Positions 46,277 through 59,124 of a DNA stretch of 64,000 nucleotides are shown one piece after another; positions within the stretch are counted from its first letter, which is position 1; the number at the start of each line of letters is the position of its first letter. The stretch covers positions 190,032 through 254,031 of the forward strand of contig NMRB01000133.1 of NCBI GenBank assembly GCA_002633025.1. Reading direction: 5' to 3'. The notes beneath the pieces are model-generated. The model saw only the letters and a list, made by a program, of their open reading frames with translations, was not told the DNA's origin and did not search any database. Origin of the DNA: Notospermus geniculatus (lineage: Eukaryota > Nemertea > Pilidiophora > Heteronemertea > Lineidae). Both the position numbers and the translations under genes were made by a program.

Positions 46277-46476
46277 TTAAGCCTTGTTCACACTGCAGGC
46301 GCAGTGCGACACGGTGTGATGCGACATTTTTCGTGCCTGATTGTTTCCACTGTTAAGCCTATAGCTGTTCACACTTGTGGTGCGACGTGGTGCGGTAAGA
46401 AGGCTGACATGGCTGAATCCTTTGTTCAGATCGCACCGCGTTGCACCACGCCTGCAGTGTGAACAAGGATTTAGTT
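46277..46476. mobile_element. MITE with TAAGCCTTGTTCACACTGCAG ends
   Basis: Left aagccttgttcacactgcag and right ctgcagtgtgaacaaggatt are inverted. In copy 2 only its first 45 bases remain before the N at 58239. Confidence 0.85.
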
Positions 46477-47871
46477 GTTTACAATAAATTATTCATCGAG
46501 TTTGAGGACATGTTGCTGATCATAAACTGATACATGCATGTAGTTCTTGACCGACAACTTCATCAAGAAATTTGGATCATAAATTATACTCATCTCCGAT
46601 AGAGAAATAAGGACAAGAGTACTAGACAGACAACTTTCAGTGGAATTCAGAATGAATGGCAATTGTAAGGCTGGAGATAATTAATTAATTGATCATCCGC
46701 CAATCATCTCTCAACAGCCGACAACTATTCTACAATGATGATTAGATGAAAGTAATTTCAATTTTACGAATTGATCCCATCCGAGTCATTCAAAGTTGCA
46801 CAAAAGCAAAGACCATCCATACCCTGGGAGTTTGTGAAGGGCACCAATGTTACAGACGGTTCCAAATTCTATCGCTAGTTTTGCCCTCCGCAGACACATG
46901 GACAGAGCACCATGGTGCGGGGGGGGGGGGCAAATGCCCCTCCAGAGCAAAAGGGACAAAACAAATGTTTGCTCTAAAAGATCATTTCCCCTCCTCAAGC
47001 CAAGTTACTGTAGTGTCAGATGTGGGGAAAATGCATCTGAGAGGATGTACATGTAGATTTTCATTTTTTTCTGGTGGCAGGGCCCCAACCCCCTCCGGTT
47101 TCCCCTCCACACTCAATCAATTTTGCCCCCCACCCGGCCTTAAAAGCTCACTATGCCGCTTAACATATAAACTGAGACGGCAACCAGAAACTAAGATCTA
47201 CGTTCTTATTTGGATACAACAAAGATCTTCAGCATTCAGGAATCCGCGGCCTGATGATGACGGCATCAGACACTCCCATCTTTTTCAGGCGCATCATGAC
47301 CACAGGAACATCATTGGATATGAATATTCGCCAAATCCAATGGAAACCTTGACCCCCTGTTTTTTTCAGTCCCGTCCTCCTGCCCAGTTCTATCGCGGTA
47401 TTCGGCATCACCCAAGAGTTGCTTTGTCACCAAAGAATACTGTATAGACAAATACCAGTCAATGGGGCATGAATATTTCACCATGGAGTCTCCACATTTC
47501 AATGAAAAGATCATACATTATGCAACATGGTGGAGGATGAAATATCGCCATGGTAACCGCCAGATGGTCCAGAAAGACAACTGCATTAAGACACAAGCTT
47601 TCAAACCTGATTGTGAGTGATTCGTTTTGATAGAAAAAACACCCCTGGGTGCGATATTGATTGCTGCCTTAATGTGCCAATAAATTCAGTCTTCACCTCG
47701 ACGTTGACAACAACTGCGCACTAAGGATTGAGCACATGAAGTTTGTGGCTTAGAAGACAAATTTCCCGAGCCTTAATGGTATTGGAGATTCTTTAATAGA
47801 TGATGCATGAGGCAATCCACAAGTTACAGTACAGGAGGAGAGGAGAGGGAGAGAGAGCATTTTAAAGGGGA
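46477..47871. other. Spacer of copy 1
   Basis: No gene. A 233-codon frame at 46746-47447 has no recognisable domain and is broken in the other copy, so it is not annotated. A G-run lies at 46920-46930. Confidence 0.5.
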
Positions 47872-48125
47872 CCTATTCCTTCCTTATCCTGTGATAAACA
47901 TCCCACATTCATTTAAGGGAGACCTCTATTGACAATGTTGTTGAACTACCGCTTATCAACCTCGCCCCATGTAGGGTAACTCTCGTTTCTAGGGTATCCA
48001 CACTGTATTGTAATCATACATTCTCCAACGCTGGGGCAAAAGGCAAAACTATGGTATTGGAGAATGATGCAATCACCACCGGTGGCGCCAACTGTCGACA
48101 AAAAGTGGCAATATCGTGGCCCTTT
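47872..48125 (-). mobile_element. Family Z MITE
   Basis: The reverse complement matches the family from gccactttttgtcgacagtt to ggaataggtcccc. Partner copy at 59125-59372. Confidence 0.8.
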
Positions 48126-48454
48126 ACGGCACATCCAGAAATTCATGAAATGTCTAGAGATGTCTGATAGCTCACAGAATACACAGATTTAGAGAGCTCT
48201 GGCAAAGCGCCATCAATGGAAACATAAGTAACTGTAACGCTAAAGGGGATTTATGCGAGGCATAAAAAATTCATCCAATTACCATAAATGATTTGATGGT
48301 ATACACTACTGTGAGTTCAATATCAGTGCTCCTTTTTCATCCCTGGAGGATTGAGTACAACAACATGCCAAGATTTCTTTATATCGGGGAGGGAGATATG
48401 GTGGGAATGATTCATTAGTGAGGAACGAAAAGTGATGTTGGAAAAATACCCCAT

Positions 48455-48660
48455 ATGAAATGTGATCCGCTACAGCTACAGCAAAAGCAGACGCTTGTCG
48501 CAGGTGATCATCACTGGTCATCAGTTTAAACTATTGTCACTGCTGCCCACTACTATTGTCAACCTGCAGAGATGTACATTTCAGCTATTAACGTATTAAG
48601 GTTGTTAACCCTTTCATCTGTTGCAACATGTGCCTACATTGCTAGATCGGGTCTCATTCG
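48455..48660 (+). mobile_element. Family V MITE
   Basis: Left gtgatccgctacagctacag..aaaagcagacgcttgtcgca and right gttgcaacatgtgcctac..gctagatcgggt are inverted. In copy 2 the right side carries an additional insertion (59860-60028). Confidence 0.75.
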
Positions 48661-49026
48661 ACAGGTTGCCAAAGATCATATATAGGGTTCTAAATGTACA
48701 CGGTGTACTACTACTAGTGACCATTCAAAAGTGGCAATTTCTCAGTAAATTACAGTCTTAGGTGCATTTCTTTTGTATTATGTATAAAGAACTTATTTTA
48801 AGTAAATTTTCAATTACTTTTTCAAGCAGTGATCACCATATCAGATTGTTTTAGTAACATTACGACAATGTCATATCATAGTGCACTCATCCACAAACCC
48901 TAAAATAATTTGCAGGATTGAACCAAACTACATGTACATGTACAATGGACTCTCATTTAGCGGACACTTGTGGAAGGCAGACACCTCTATTTAAGGACTT
49001 GAAAGTTCAGACCCATATTGACCAAT

Positions 49027-49252
49027 AGACTCTATCAGTCCAAAAGAGTGCAGCACCTGACGGGACAGCGTCATGACGTCCCACACGTCATTCTGAACGC
49101 CAGGACGCGACTCGAAAAAAAATCCCGTTGTTTCAGCGATCATGACGTCGTGAAACAATCTGATTTTTTTTCATCTCGCCTCAAAACATCATGAATGACG
49201 TGCGGGACGTCTTGGACACTGTCCCGTCAGGTGCTGCACTCTTTTAGAGGAA
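49027..49252. mobile_element. CRE-rich MITE present only in copy 1
   Basis: Inverted ends: ccaaaagagtgcagcacctg and caggtgctgcactcttttag. In copy 2 the site is the uninterrupted gaccaattgactcac at 60404-60418. It is inserted inside an older MITE (48945-49335). Confidence 0.85.
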
Positions 49253-51289
49253 TATCCTGTATTGACTCACATTTCCATATAATTCCAACCTTCTTCATGA
49301 GGACATATTCCTTCATAGAAGGGTTTCACTGTACATTTGGTACATCGGCAATTTCATACTTTCTTCAGTGCAACAATCCTCGACTCCAACACATTGATCT
49401 GCCCAACAAGCATACTTGATGAGATTTATAACATCCTCCAGCAGATTACAGTCCAAAGGTGATTTGTGTTGGCCGCAGGCAGTTACCATGGCGATCCAAT
49501 CAAGATGTTAATGGGACATACTGCCATAAAAGGTCCGAGTGTTTGGCCTGCTCCGTCCAAGCGACGGCATTTATAGCACATACCATCTTCTCTGTTGGTG
49601 TGTAACAAGTGACTGGGAAGCAGACTGGTTTCATGCCGTACAGAGTCAGCTGCTGGTGTTGGTTGCCTTGGATAGAGGCACACATTAGGCAAATTAGCAC
49701 TTCAATCATTTTCACTGGTATAAGAATTCCTCACAAATGGGTTACAATGAATACCACAGAAATCTGTCAAGTGACACCCCCCAGCTGCCCTCCATGCAAA
49801 ACCAGTTCGATGTTTAAATAGGGTCACGCGTCATGAACTGGTCCCCCAAATAGGGTGGCGACGTTGCACATATTTGATCTCTATGTTTTTCATTTTGTGT
49901 TTTTAACATGTTCTGGTTGTTTTAAACTAGGGTAATTGGTATCATTTTAAAGGATATTTTGTCTAGTTTTCAGAACAGAAACCCTTTTTGTTGTACCCTC
50001 ATTCGTTCAAAAGTTATTGTGAATTATGTAATGGCATGTCAGGTCTCTTAGAGGGTGGCGGAGGAGGGGAGGTGGAGGAGGGGAGGTGCATTTATGGGAA
50101 ATAACAATAGTTTGTTGAAATGCTTTTAAAAACTGTGTCCAAAACTAATGATAATAGCTAAGGGGTGGATTAAATTTAATTCTCACACTAATTTTATCTC
50201 ACAAATCCCCATAATTAACCACAATACTAGTACCCCCCCCCCACCACCACCACCACCTCCACCATCAATGGCCCGCCCTCTGCTAGCATGAGTGGACCTC
50301 TGGTAAATCAACTGTACAGTTTTTGTCACAAGAAAGGCTACTAGGTGTCACTGCAGCTTTGTTTGACCCACAGGCCTAGATGTCATAGTCAAATGTGACA
50401 GAGCACATGGTCCCTTGGCAAAATTTGACTGGCTGTGAGGGTCTATCATCTTCCGTTTTCCCAAATTTTAAAACCTGAAGGTTTTCAAAGGTTGACTGAA
50501 CTTTAGAAGTTGTAACCGGTACCGTAGTTCTAATACGGATTGTATTTGTTGGCCTACTTGGGTGAAACTGTGCACCTCCCCACCCCCACCCCCACCCCCA
50601 CCCCCACCCCCCGGCCCAGTGCATTCAGTACGGATGTGTTTTTTCCATGACTATGATATTAGTTTTGGACTTTTTACATAATAACTAAATGATATGTTAC
50701 AGTACTCATTCAATTTACTACCTTTTGGACATAAAATTAAGTCCACCATTCATGAATTGCAATTTTGTTGCATTTTCGTATGTGATTTTATACCCATTAT
50801 TCAAGATGAAATAAGGAATAAATTGTTTGTAGAAAACTGATACCTCTGTCTCTGATCTTTTAGCCCGTTAACTGCAGAACACAATGCAAAAAAACAGGTT
50901 ACATTTGGACAAATATCAAAGGAATTATGCTCATTTTACTGAAAGACTTCTGTTTTGAGAAAACGGCAAAAACGTTTCTTCATTTTAATGGTTTTTCTAT
51001 TAAAACAAGCATGAAAATGTGGTGTTTTACAGAAAAATAAACAACCTGGCTAAGTTTGCATGATGTTTTTAGGTGCAGCTAATGTACCTACATGATATAT
51101 GAAAAAATAAAAAAAATGGTATTTTTGACCATGCAACGCAAAAATGGACCAGTTCATGACGCGTGACCACAGGCTTTGTTGAGAGCATTTTGTTTTCACA
51201 AGTAGGCCTACCCATAGCATAGATTTAAAAGAAATGATTTCAGAAGGAATATAACTACTCAATGAAACAATATTGGACGATATTAACAA
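49253..51289. other. Spacer of copy 1
   Basis: No gene. Includes low-complexity ggtggaggaggggagg (50066), a C-rich ccaccaccaccacc run (50228-50262) and a cccca repeat (50577-50612). The 49805-51170 part is mostly absent from copy 2. Confidence 0.5.
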
Positions 51290-51445
51290 TATGTAGGAGG
51301 AAACCGGAGCCCCCGGAGGAAACTAACGATGTCGAGGAGAGATCGCCCTCTCTGCCAAATAAAGCCACTTGCACAACCGGGGATCGAACCCGCGACCTCA
51401 GTGGTGGCAGGCATTGATGTTTCCACCACACCACTGTGACACCCC
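51290..51445 (-). mobile_element. SINE family 3
   Basis: The minus strand starts gggtgtcacagtggtgtggt (A-box), then gcgggttcgatccccggttg (B-box), and ends with gtttcctccgggggctccgg and gtttcctcc words. Copy 2 (61130-61262) lacks about 20 bases between two ggaggaaac words. Confidence 0.75.
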
Positions 51446-51879
51446 ATAGGTACCTGTAGGCCTACCCATATTTGGTGAACACCTGTTATAAACTCATTGT
51501 GCAATAGAGTTTAGAGGTAGATATGAGGGGGTGCGCAATGGTCCCCCCCCAGATAAGCTACATTACAGGTATCGATCAATAAAACCGAGCATACCGGGAC
51601 AACCTTTAGCTTGCCAACACATGATATCCACAGCTTACCACCAACCGTTACCATGGTGACACAATTAAGATGCTGATGAAACCTGTTGTACCGTAGACGA
51701 TTTGGTCACAGGGGACTACTGTTCTTCAGACTACCAATCTTTTGGTTAGATCTTCTAAGAATTGGCACACTTCCTTGGAGATTACAATCTCATTAATTGG
51801 TCCTACCATCCCCAGGCACATAGGAGTTAGGTCAAGGTGACTTTGACGACAGCATAGCTCTTGGGCGTCCTGATTGGTT

Positions 51880-52084
51880 GAATCGAAAACCGTACTTACA
51901 CTACGGAATTTTTACCGTGCTCGGCTCGAACCGTGTTCGGTACAATTTTGCCAAATCTAAACCGGTTGAGCCAGCTTGTCCCGGTACCAAATGGCAGTGA
52001 GTGTAGGGGCCTGTCCCGCTTGTTTCAAAGTGCGTTTGGTCCAGGTCGATCACGGCATGCCTCAACCGGGCTAGTGTAAAAGGG
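51880..52084. mobile_element. MITE with GTAGTGTAAG / CTAGTGTAAAAGGGGC ends
   Basis: Starts near cttacactacggaatttt and ends gctagtgtaaaaggggct. Internal tgctcggctcgaaccgtgtt and tgtcccggtaccaaatg words link it to 16850-17253. It sits inside the 5' part of a SINE family 1 copy. Partner: 61865-62073. Confidence 0.65.
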
Positions 52085-52312
52085 GCTAAAGCATTGGCCC
52101 TGGAGTGTATGGAAGAGGCCATCTCAAGCTACTCATGTTCTTCATTTGGATGGGGTCTTTTACTTACCCCTGCAAAATCACAACCATGACTTGCTGTCCC
52201 ATGCGAGGGACTGAAGAGCCAGGGATGATTATTCCCATGGCTCGGGCTGGATTTGAACCCAGGACCTGCCGCTTGCTAGCGGACGTGATAACCACTAGGC
52301 TATCAAGGCTCG
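52085..52312 (-). mobile_element. SINE family 1 with complete tRNA-Val-like head
   Basis: The minus strand reads gatagcctagtggttatcac, cgtccgctagcaagcggcag and ggtcctgggttcaaatcc. This follows the tRNA-Val pattern tagtgtagtggttatcacg..ggttcgaa closely enough to name the source tRNA. Partner: 62074-62285. Confidence 0.8.
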
Positions 52313-52619
52313 TCCTGGAAGGTGATCAGATCTCCACCGAAATTTCTGGAATAGCACACTCATTGAGTATAGCCAGACAGCAGAGAATGATGCAAACAGC
52401 AATACCCGGTATGCTAATACTGCAAAGTTGAGTCGCATAGATCCCCGCAACAACTGATACACGAGATACGGCAGAGAACATGAATCCTACCTGCCAGATT
52501 CGTCAGTTCAGCATCCGCATTATACATTCAAAGGAAATTTTTATTGCTGTCATGGTTACGGCAAAGTGTCTGATTCCGGGAGAAAAGACGAAACGGGGAA
52601 AAAATGGCGCATAATAATG

Positions 52620-53167
52620 AGAGTGGAAGGGGACGGGGGATTTATCCCCCCCATGATTGAGGCAAGGGGGATATCCCCCCTTGAGTTTGCAGACTAACCT
52701 TTTTCAAATATCACTATTTTCACTTCAGTAGTGTTTTTCTTTAATTTGTTACATTTCAAATGCAATTTTCATGCAGAAGGAAGACTAATTTTGCATTTTG
52801 GAGTGTAAATGAAATGGTCCATGGACCATGTGCTCACTCGTTTGGACATAACAGTGTAATGACAGAGAGAGGTACATGTCAGTTATGAGCAATCTGGGTC
52901 AGGTCATTCCCATTGCAGGACTTCAATGATTGTTGGGTTATGCCACCTGGCGGCCATATTGGATGTCCGATCGGGCCAAAACTTCACATGCACATAAAGG
53001 TCATCTAGAGGGAGCCACATAGCACATTTGAGCGCTCTGGGTCAAATCGTTCCCGAGTTACATGTATAGCACATTTCATGATTTTCGGGTTGCGCCACCT
53101 GGCGGCCATATTGGAAGTTTAACCAGGCCGAAATTTGACGTGCTTGTAAAGGTCACCTGGAGAGAGG
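52620..53167. repeat. Chimeric repeat, identical in order to 55206-55775
   Basis: A G-rich MITE (gggggatttatcccccc ... ttttggagtgta) is joined to the ATGAAATGG element at 52809. The same junction occurs at 55412, and the two stretches look base-for-base equal. Here it stops after gagagaggtaaatat and enters copy 2 of the large block. Confidence 0.8.
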
Positions 53168-53572
53168 TAAATATATTGTGTCCTTAAACAAGTAGGACCT
53201 GTCCTTTCACGGTGGAGCGAGCGTCCCTTGATACATGATGGAAACTGAGCATCTTTATCTTGAGTGACCATGAGGATTTCCGTGAAGAAACACCCTGGTC
53301 ACATGGCAGCACTCTCACCTTCACGGGCCACCATCACTTTTTGTCGACAGCCGGCGCCACCAGTGGTGACTGCATCATTCTCCATTACCGTAGTCTTGCC
53401 TTTCACACCAGTGTTAGCGAATTACAATACAATGCATACGTGGATACCCTAAGCGGTAGTTTAACAACATTGTCAATAGAGGTCTCCCTTAACGCAGATA
53501 TACATGTATGTTTAGTGCAGGATAGGGAAGGATTACCGTGCACCTTAAAGACAGAAAGTTAAAGTTTGGGTT

Positions 53573-53937
53573 CATCAACTCCGACTTCACATAACCCAAC
53601 TCTATCCTGAAATCTTTCCGTGAGATTCAGAGGGGCTGCTCATTCAGCGCCCAACCCTGATCATTCATTCTGACCAGTAGCATTTACATGTATACACCTG
53701 CATGGCGTGAGGCAAGGTAGGCAAAGAGACCTGCCCAGTGTCTCATGCAGACAGTGGATTCGAACCTGGGACCTCATGACTGCTAGCCAGAGAGCTGAGC
53801 CACTAGACCACCACAGCTCCACCCTGGGACCTCATGACTGCAAGCCAAAGAGTTGAGCCACTAGACAACCACAGCTCCACCCTGGGACCTCATGACTGCA
53901 GCCAAAGAGCTGAGCCACTAGACCACCACAGCTCCAC
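53573..53937 (-). mobile_element. SINE family 2 with three tandem tRNA-like heads
   Basis: Same element as 41997-42423, but the 58-base head occurs three times (starts 53765, 53823, 53881), one fewer than in copy 1. Confidence 0.75.
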
Positions 53938-54528
53938 CCTGGCCACTTCTTAAAATGCTTTTTCAATTACACATCAGCGCTGTTTTCTTTTGCAAAATGC
54001 AGAAAGACTGAATGAACTTCGAATCAAGGATGTTCTGAGACGTATACAAGGTATCGAAATATGTCTGGTATGAACAGATAACGTTGATTTATGATTTACA
54101 CCAGAGGGGACGCAAACAGTAGCAAAGTGAAACAAACCTCGTCACCAGGGAATAAGATGTTGAAAGTAACACCAATTTACGCCAGTTTCTTGTCAGAAAA
54201 TTAACAGTGAACAAGGCTGGTTTCAAGGTATCAGAAGTAACATTGTTATTTTGATAGCTGCTTTTATTATATAAACACCCAAGTTTGGCCACCAATATAT
54301 CAAATATTTTGTATCAATTAGGAATGTGTGTAATAGGCATATCATGCTGCTCATAATTGGTCAAGACCCCTTCATGACCTCAACCATCCCAAAATGAATG
54401 AAACAAATCATTTTAACCAGCAAACAATTAGGCGTAAACTACCTTCATCTAATTACAATGGCACCCTGACACACATGGAGAAAGTCGCTGTGCTGTGGCA
54501 GTCGTAGGAGAAGTAGAGGGTACCCAAT

Positions 54529-54998
54529 AGCCCTGTTTACACTACATAAAAACCCGCGTCTCACCCGGGCTTTTTCTGTCTACACCTGTTAAAAACGCGG
54601 GTCTAATAGACCCGGGGATGAAAAGTCCAGGCTTTTTGAACCCTCTGATTTCGAAGGGTTTTTGGAGGGCTTAATTTAGACCCGCATCTCCTGCGGGTTT
54701 TTTAAGTAGTGTAGACGCAATAGACCCGGGCTTTGTCTGGTTCTTGAACACCGCGACAGGCGGCGTGTCTTGCATGTGTCTTGTGGGCATGCGCGGTAAA
54801 AAGCCAGCATTCCAATTTAGCGCCTCCTCTTCTTGAAGAGTACGCTCCAGCAGCGACCCTATCACCGGGCGTAGGAATTAAGTTAAGCTAGATTTTAGTA
54901 GTGTAGACGCTCGCCGGGTCTCAGGCGGGTTTTTTTCAGGCCCGGGCTTGACACGGGCTCAAAAAGCCCGGGGATTTCTATGTAGTGTAACCACAGCT
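54529..54998. mobile_element. 470-base MITE flanked by AAT, copy 2 only
   Basis: Ends agccctgtttacactacata and tatgtagtgtaaccacagct are inverted with few mismatches. AAT flanks both sides (54526-54528, 54999-55001). Copy 1 has the empty site acccaatgtgtc at 43013-43024. The interior carries repeated acccgcg/cccggg words. Confidence 0.92.
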
Positions 54999-55205
54999 AA
55001 TGTGTCAAACAAGCATAACCTACAGAAATAAGTGGCAGTGTTACGAAAACACCAAACACTTGTAAGCCAATCAAATTGCAGAGAACATGCTAAACTTACA
55101 ACTGACACGCACAAAATGCGATGAATATAGTCTTACAGGTTGTGAACAAAGATATTCACACTTACCCCACAGCTCTATTCCTCTACTTACCAACCACACA
55201 CACAC

Positions 55206-56470
55206 GGCAGTGTTTCATACAGAGGGGGGGGGGGGACGGGGGATTTATCCCCCCCATGATTGAGGCAAGGGGGATATCCCCCCTTGAGTTTGCAGACTAA
55301 CCTTTTTCAAATATCACTATTTTCACTTCAGTAGTGTTTTTCTTTAATTTGTTACATTTCAAATGCAATTTTCATGCAGAAGGAAGACTAATTTTGCATT
55401 TTGGAGTGTAAATGAAATGGTCCATGGACCATGTGCTCACTCGTTTGGACATAACAGTGTAATGACAGAGAGAGGTACATGTCAGTTATGAGCAATCTGG
55501 GTCAGGTCATTCCCATTGCAGGACTTCAATGATTGTTGGGTTATGCCACCTGGCGGCCATATTGGATGTCCGATCGGGCCAAAACTTCACATGCACATAA
55601 AGGTCATCTAGAGGGAGCCACATAGCACATTTGAGCGCTCTGGGTCAAATCGTTCCCGAGTTACATGTATAGCACATTTCATGATTTTCGGGTTGCGCCA
55701 CCTGGCGGCCATATTGGAAGTTTAACCAGGCCGAAATTTGACGTGCTTGTAAAGGTCACCTGGAGAGAGGTAAATATCAAGTTTGAGCACTCTGGGTCAA
55801 GCCATTCCTGAGTTATAGGACTTGGATGATTTTCAGGTTACGCCACCTGGTGGCCATATTGGATGTCCGATTGGGCCAAAACTTCACATGCACATAAACG
55901 TCATCTAGAGGGAGCGACATAGCACATTTGATTGCTCTGGGTCAAGTCGTTCCTGAGTTACGGAACGTTTGATGATTTTTGGGTTACGCCACCTGGTGGC
56001 CATATTGGAAGTTCAATCAGGCCGAAATTTGACGTGCTTGTAAAGGTCACCTAGAGGGAGGTAAATATCAAGTTCAAGAACTCTGGGTCAAGCCCTTCCT
56101 GAGTTATAGCACTTGATCGATTTTCAGGTTACACCACCTGGTCGCCATATTGGATGTCCGATCGGACCGAAACTCGGTAGTTTTGAAGGTACCCCTCTAA
56201 TACATGTTATGCAAGATATGAAGATGCTCGGTGAAATAATGAGGACCTGTGGCAGGTTCGTCACTTTTGTAGAACTTTGACCTCTGTGACCTTGAGAAGT
56301 AGGTCAAATCAAAAACCCGTTATATATGTTATGTATCCTAATTAGATACACCTATGATAAAAATTTTGAGACGATCCAGTCATTAGTTTAGGAGTTATTG
56401 CACTTTTTGTGTTTTTTGTTTTGGCCACCTGGAGGCCAAGCCAAGAATCGAATCGGACTGAAACTTGGTC
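55206..56470. mobile_element. G-rich MITE joined to a truncated ATGAAATGG element, copy 2 only
   Basis: Starts cagtgtttcatacagagg with a G-run. The second element begins at 55412 and has six diverged cacctggyggccat blocks and a tgacc..aggtca cluster at 56278-56306. It lacks the terminal hairpin, ending near aaacttggtcagtata. Confidence 0.75.
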
Positions 56471-57356
56471 AGTATAATTCCTCCAAGGGAGGACACAGGG
56501 GACACAGGGAGAGGACAACAACATTTCTATTATGGAAAGCCCCTTTCTGGTCAGTCTCATAAAATGTGGGAGGAATGGTTTTGTGAAACAAAACAAGTTT
56601 TCTTATTGTCAGAAATGACATCTGTAATCCAACTTGGCAGGGGATTAATGGCTGCCTTCACAGCCCAGCCTGCAGAGGTCCTGGAAGATGTCGATATTCA
56701 TAAACCAGTGGGATTTTATGTATGTAGGCCTACCACAAGAACATGGCAGAGTCTATTCAATTTTGCCCTTGAAGTGTAAGGTGATGAGACCAAGGAACAT
56801 GCCAAGACCAGTATGGTGGAACTGCACGCCGGTGTAACATCTGCCAATGTTCCCCATTTTTCAGTGTTTCCCTGAACTTTGTATTGAGAACGTAGTGACA
56901 ATAGACAGCTAGGGAGACTGTGACTGTTCAATAGGGCAGCACAATGAGGGGAACATTCACACACACAAACGCTGACAGATGTTACACCGGTACTAAAGTT
57001 CTTCAAAATACAAGCAATAAAGCTTGGATAACAATTTATCGCTTGTGCCATATTTTTTTAGAAGTTCATCTTTTAAACAATTGTCAGTCTCTGAATGATT
57101 GTTTGCAGGGCGTGAGAATGTAATACACTGTCTGCATCATTATCTTTTCATTATTTTATTCATCATGCTATTTATAGGAAAACAAATTGATAATCTGTGT
57201 CACCAACAGAATGGTTATTACTCATCAGTCGGCCTGGAAACATAATGAGAAGTTTCTCGGCCAAAATCCTGGACTTTGAACCGAATCAAATACATGTACA
57301 TGTATGAAGTTAGAGTTGGAGCCATTAGTGATTTAAAGGGGTAACTGCTGTCCAAT

Positions 57357-57745
57357 ACTAATGTCAACCTGCAGACACATACATTTCAGCTCTTGTGTTG
57401 TTAGGGCTAATTCATACTTGCTCATGGACCGTCAAGCGCATGAAACTGATCGCAGGTTTCCAAGGTGTGAATGTGCACACACATTGAAATTGATCATAGT
57501 CGGCGTAAAATCCGGACAGAGTATGAACCAACTCTAAAGGCCCGAACCCACTGACGCGTTTTCCCGCAGCGGGAAAACGCAGTGGCAGAAAATGCTTATG
57601 TTAAAAGGCAGCGGACTGAGAATATAACAAAGAATTTGTCGGGCAGTGATGAAACCGCGGCGGGAAAACGCGACAGTGGGTTCAGGCCTTTAGGCTGTTA
57701 ACTCTTTCCTCGGTTGCGACAAGTGCCTACTTTTGTTGGAGCGGG
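57357..57745. mobile_element. Three-level MITE nest, copy 2
   Basis: Counterpart of 45425-45830, with the same nesting order and junctions, so the nesting predates the divergence of the two copies. Confidence 0.7.
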
Positions 57746-59124
57746 TCACATATTTTTGGTCTCATGCGGCATGACCATTCTATCACAGGGTCATTATGGT
57801 ATCATTATCACACATTCCTTCACATACGATAATTACAACCCAACACACTACAAAATAACGGTAATTAGCCATATCAAATATGCAACAATTAGCTTCAATT
57901 ATTGTGAATCTGAGATGATGGAGAGATTGCCATCAAGTCATGAGAATGACAACAGCTATTGGGACCTTTTTCCACATACTGAGTCAAAAACATGGTCTGA
58001 TTCACATTTAATTATTGGATTGCAGATTCCAGAGAGAAAATACAATGAAGGTTGATAGTGATATGGGCCTACCATGTGAAGATCGGGTACTGGACATTGA
58101 ACATCAGGGGTTACAGACACTTTTTTTCTTCAACTTGTTCGCCCTTATTATATGATAAAATGACGGCTGCCTCATGTGCAGTGAGACTCTGGTTAAGCCT
58201 TGTTCACACTGCAGGCGCAGTGCGACACGGTGTGATGCNTCATTTCCCCTCCTCAAGCCAAGTTGTATTGTTAGCAGTGGGGAAAATGCATCTGAGAGGG
58301 TGTAGATTTTCATTTTTTTCTGGGGGCAGGGCCCCAACCCCCCTCCGGTTTCGCCCTCCACACTCAATCAATTTTGCCCCCCACCCGGCCTTAAAAGCTC
58401 ACTATGCCGCTTAACATATAAACTGAGACGGCAACCAGAAACTAAGATCTATGTTCTTATTTGGATACAACGAAAATCTTCAGCATTCAGGAATCCGCGG
58501 CCTGATGATGACGGCATCAGTCACTCCCATCTTTATCAGGCGCATCATGACCACAGGAACATCATTGGATGAATATTCGCCAAATCCAACGGAAACCTTG
58601 ACCCCCTGTTTTTTTCAGTCCCGTCCTCCTGCCCAGTTCTATCGCGGTATTCGGCATCACCCAAGAGTTGCTTTGTCACCGAATAATACTGTATAGACAA
58701 ATACCAGTCAATGGGGCATGAATATTTCACCAGGCAGTCTCCACATTTCAATGAAAAGATCATACATTATGCAACATGGTGGAGGATGAAATATCGCCAT
58801 GGTAACCGCCAGATGGTCCAGAAAGACAACTGCATTAAGACACAAGCTTTCAAACCTGATTGTGAGTGATTCGTTTTGATAGAAAAAACACCCCTGGGTG
58901 TGATATTGATTGCTGCGTTAATGTGCCAATAAATTCAGTCTTCACCTCGACGTTGACAACAACTGCGCACTAAGGATTGAGCACATGAAGTTTGTGGCTT
59001 AGAAGACAAATTTCCCGAGCCTTAATGGTATTGGAGATTCTTTAGTAGATGATGCATGAGGCAATCCACAAGTTACCGTACAGGAAGAGACGACAGGGAG
59101 AGAGAGCATTTTAAAGGGGACCTA

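Larger units (their letters stand above)
41605..52619. repeat. Large duplicated block, copy 1
   Basis: From tccttaaacaagtaggacct to gcataataatgagagtgg this 11 kb matches 53168-62605 in order and orientation, with substitutions, acatgt-run length changes and whole-element insertions. No gene is present. It consists of SINEs, MITEs and unique-looking spacer. Confidence 0.85.

Noticed and set aside
46746-47447. Longest gap-free open frame (233 codons, plus strand)
   Set aside because: No recognisable domain, Pro/Arg-rich random-looking translation, and it runs through repeat DNA. In the paired copy near 58240-58700 it is broken by a join and frameshifts.
52085-52312. tRNA-Val-like sequence as a possible functional tRNA gene
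   Set aside because: It is joined to a SINE body shared by at least eight loci, the acceptor stem does not close, and no T-run terminator follows in the right place.
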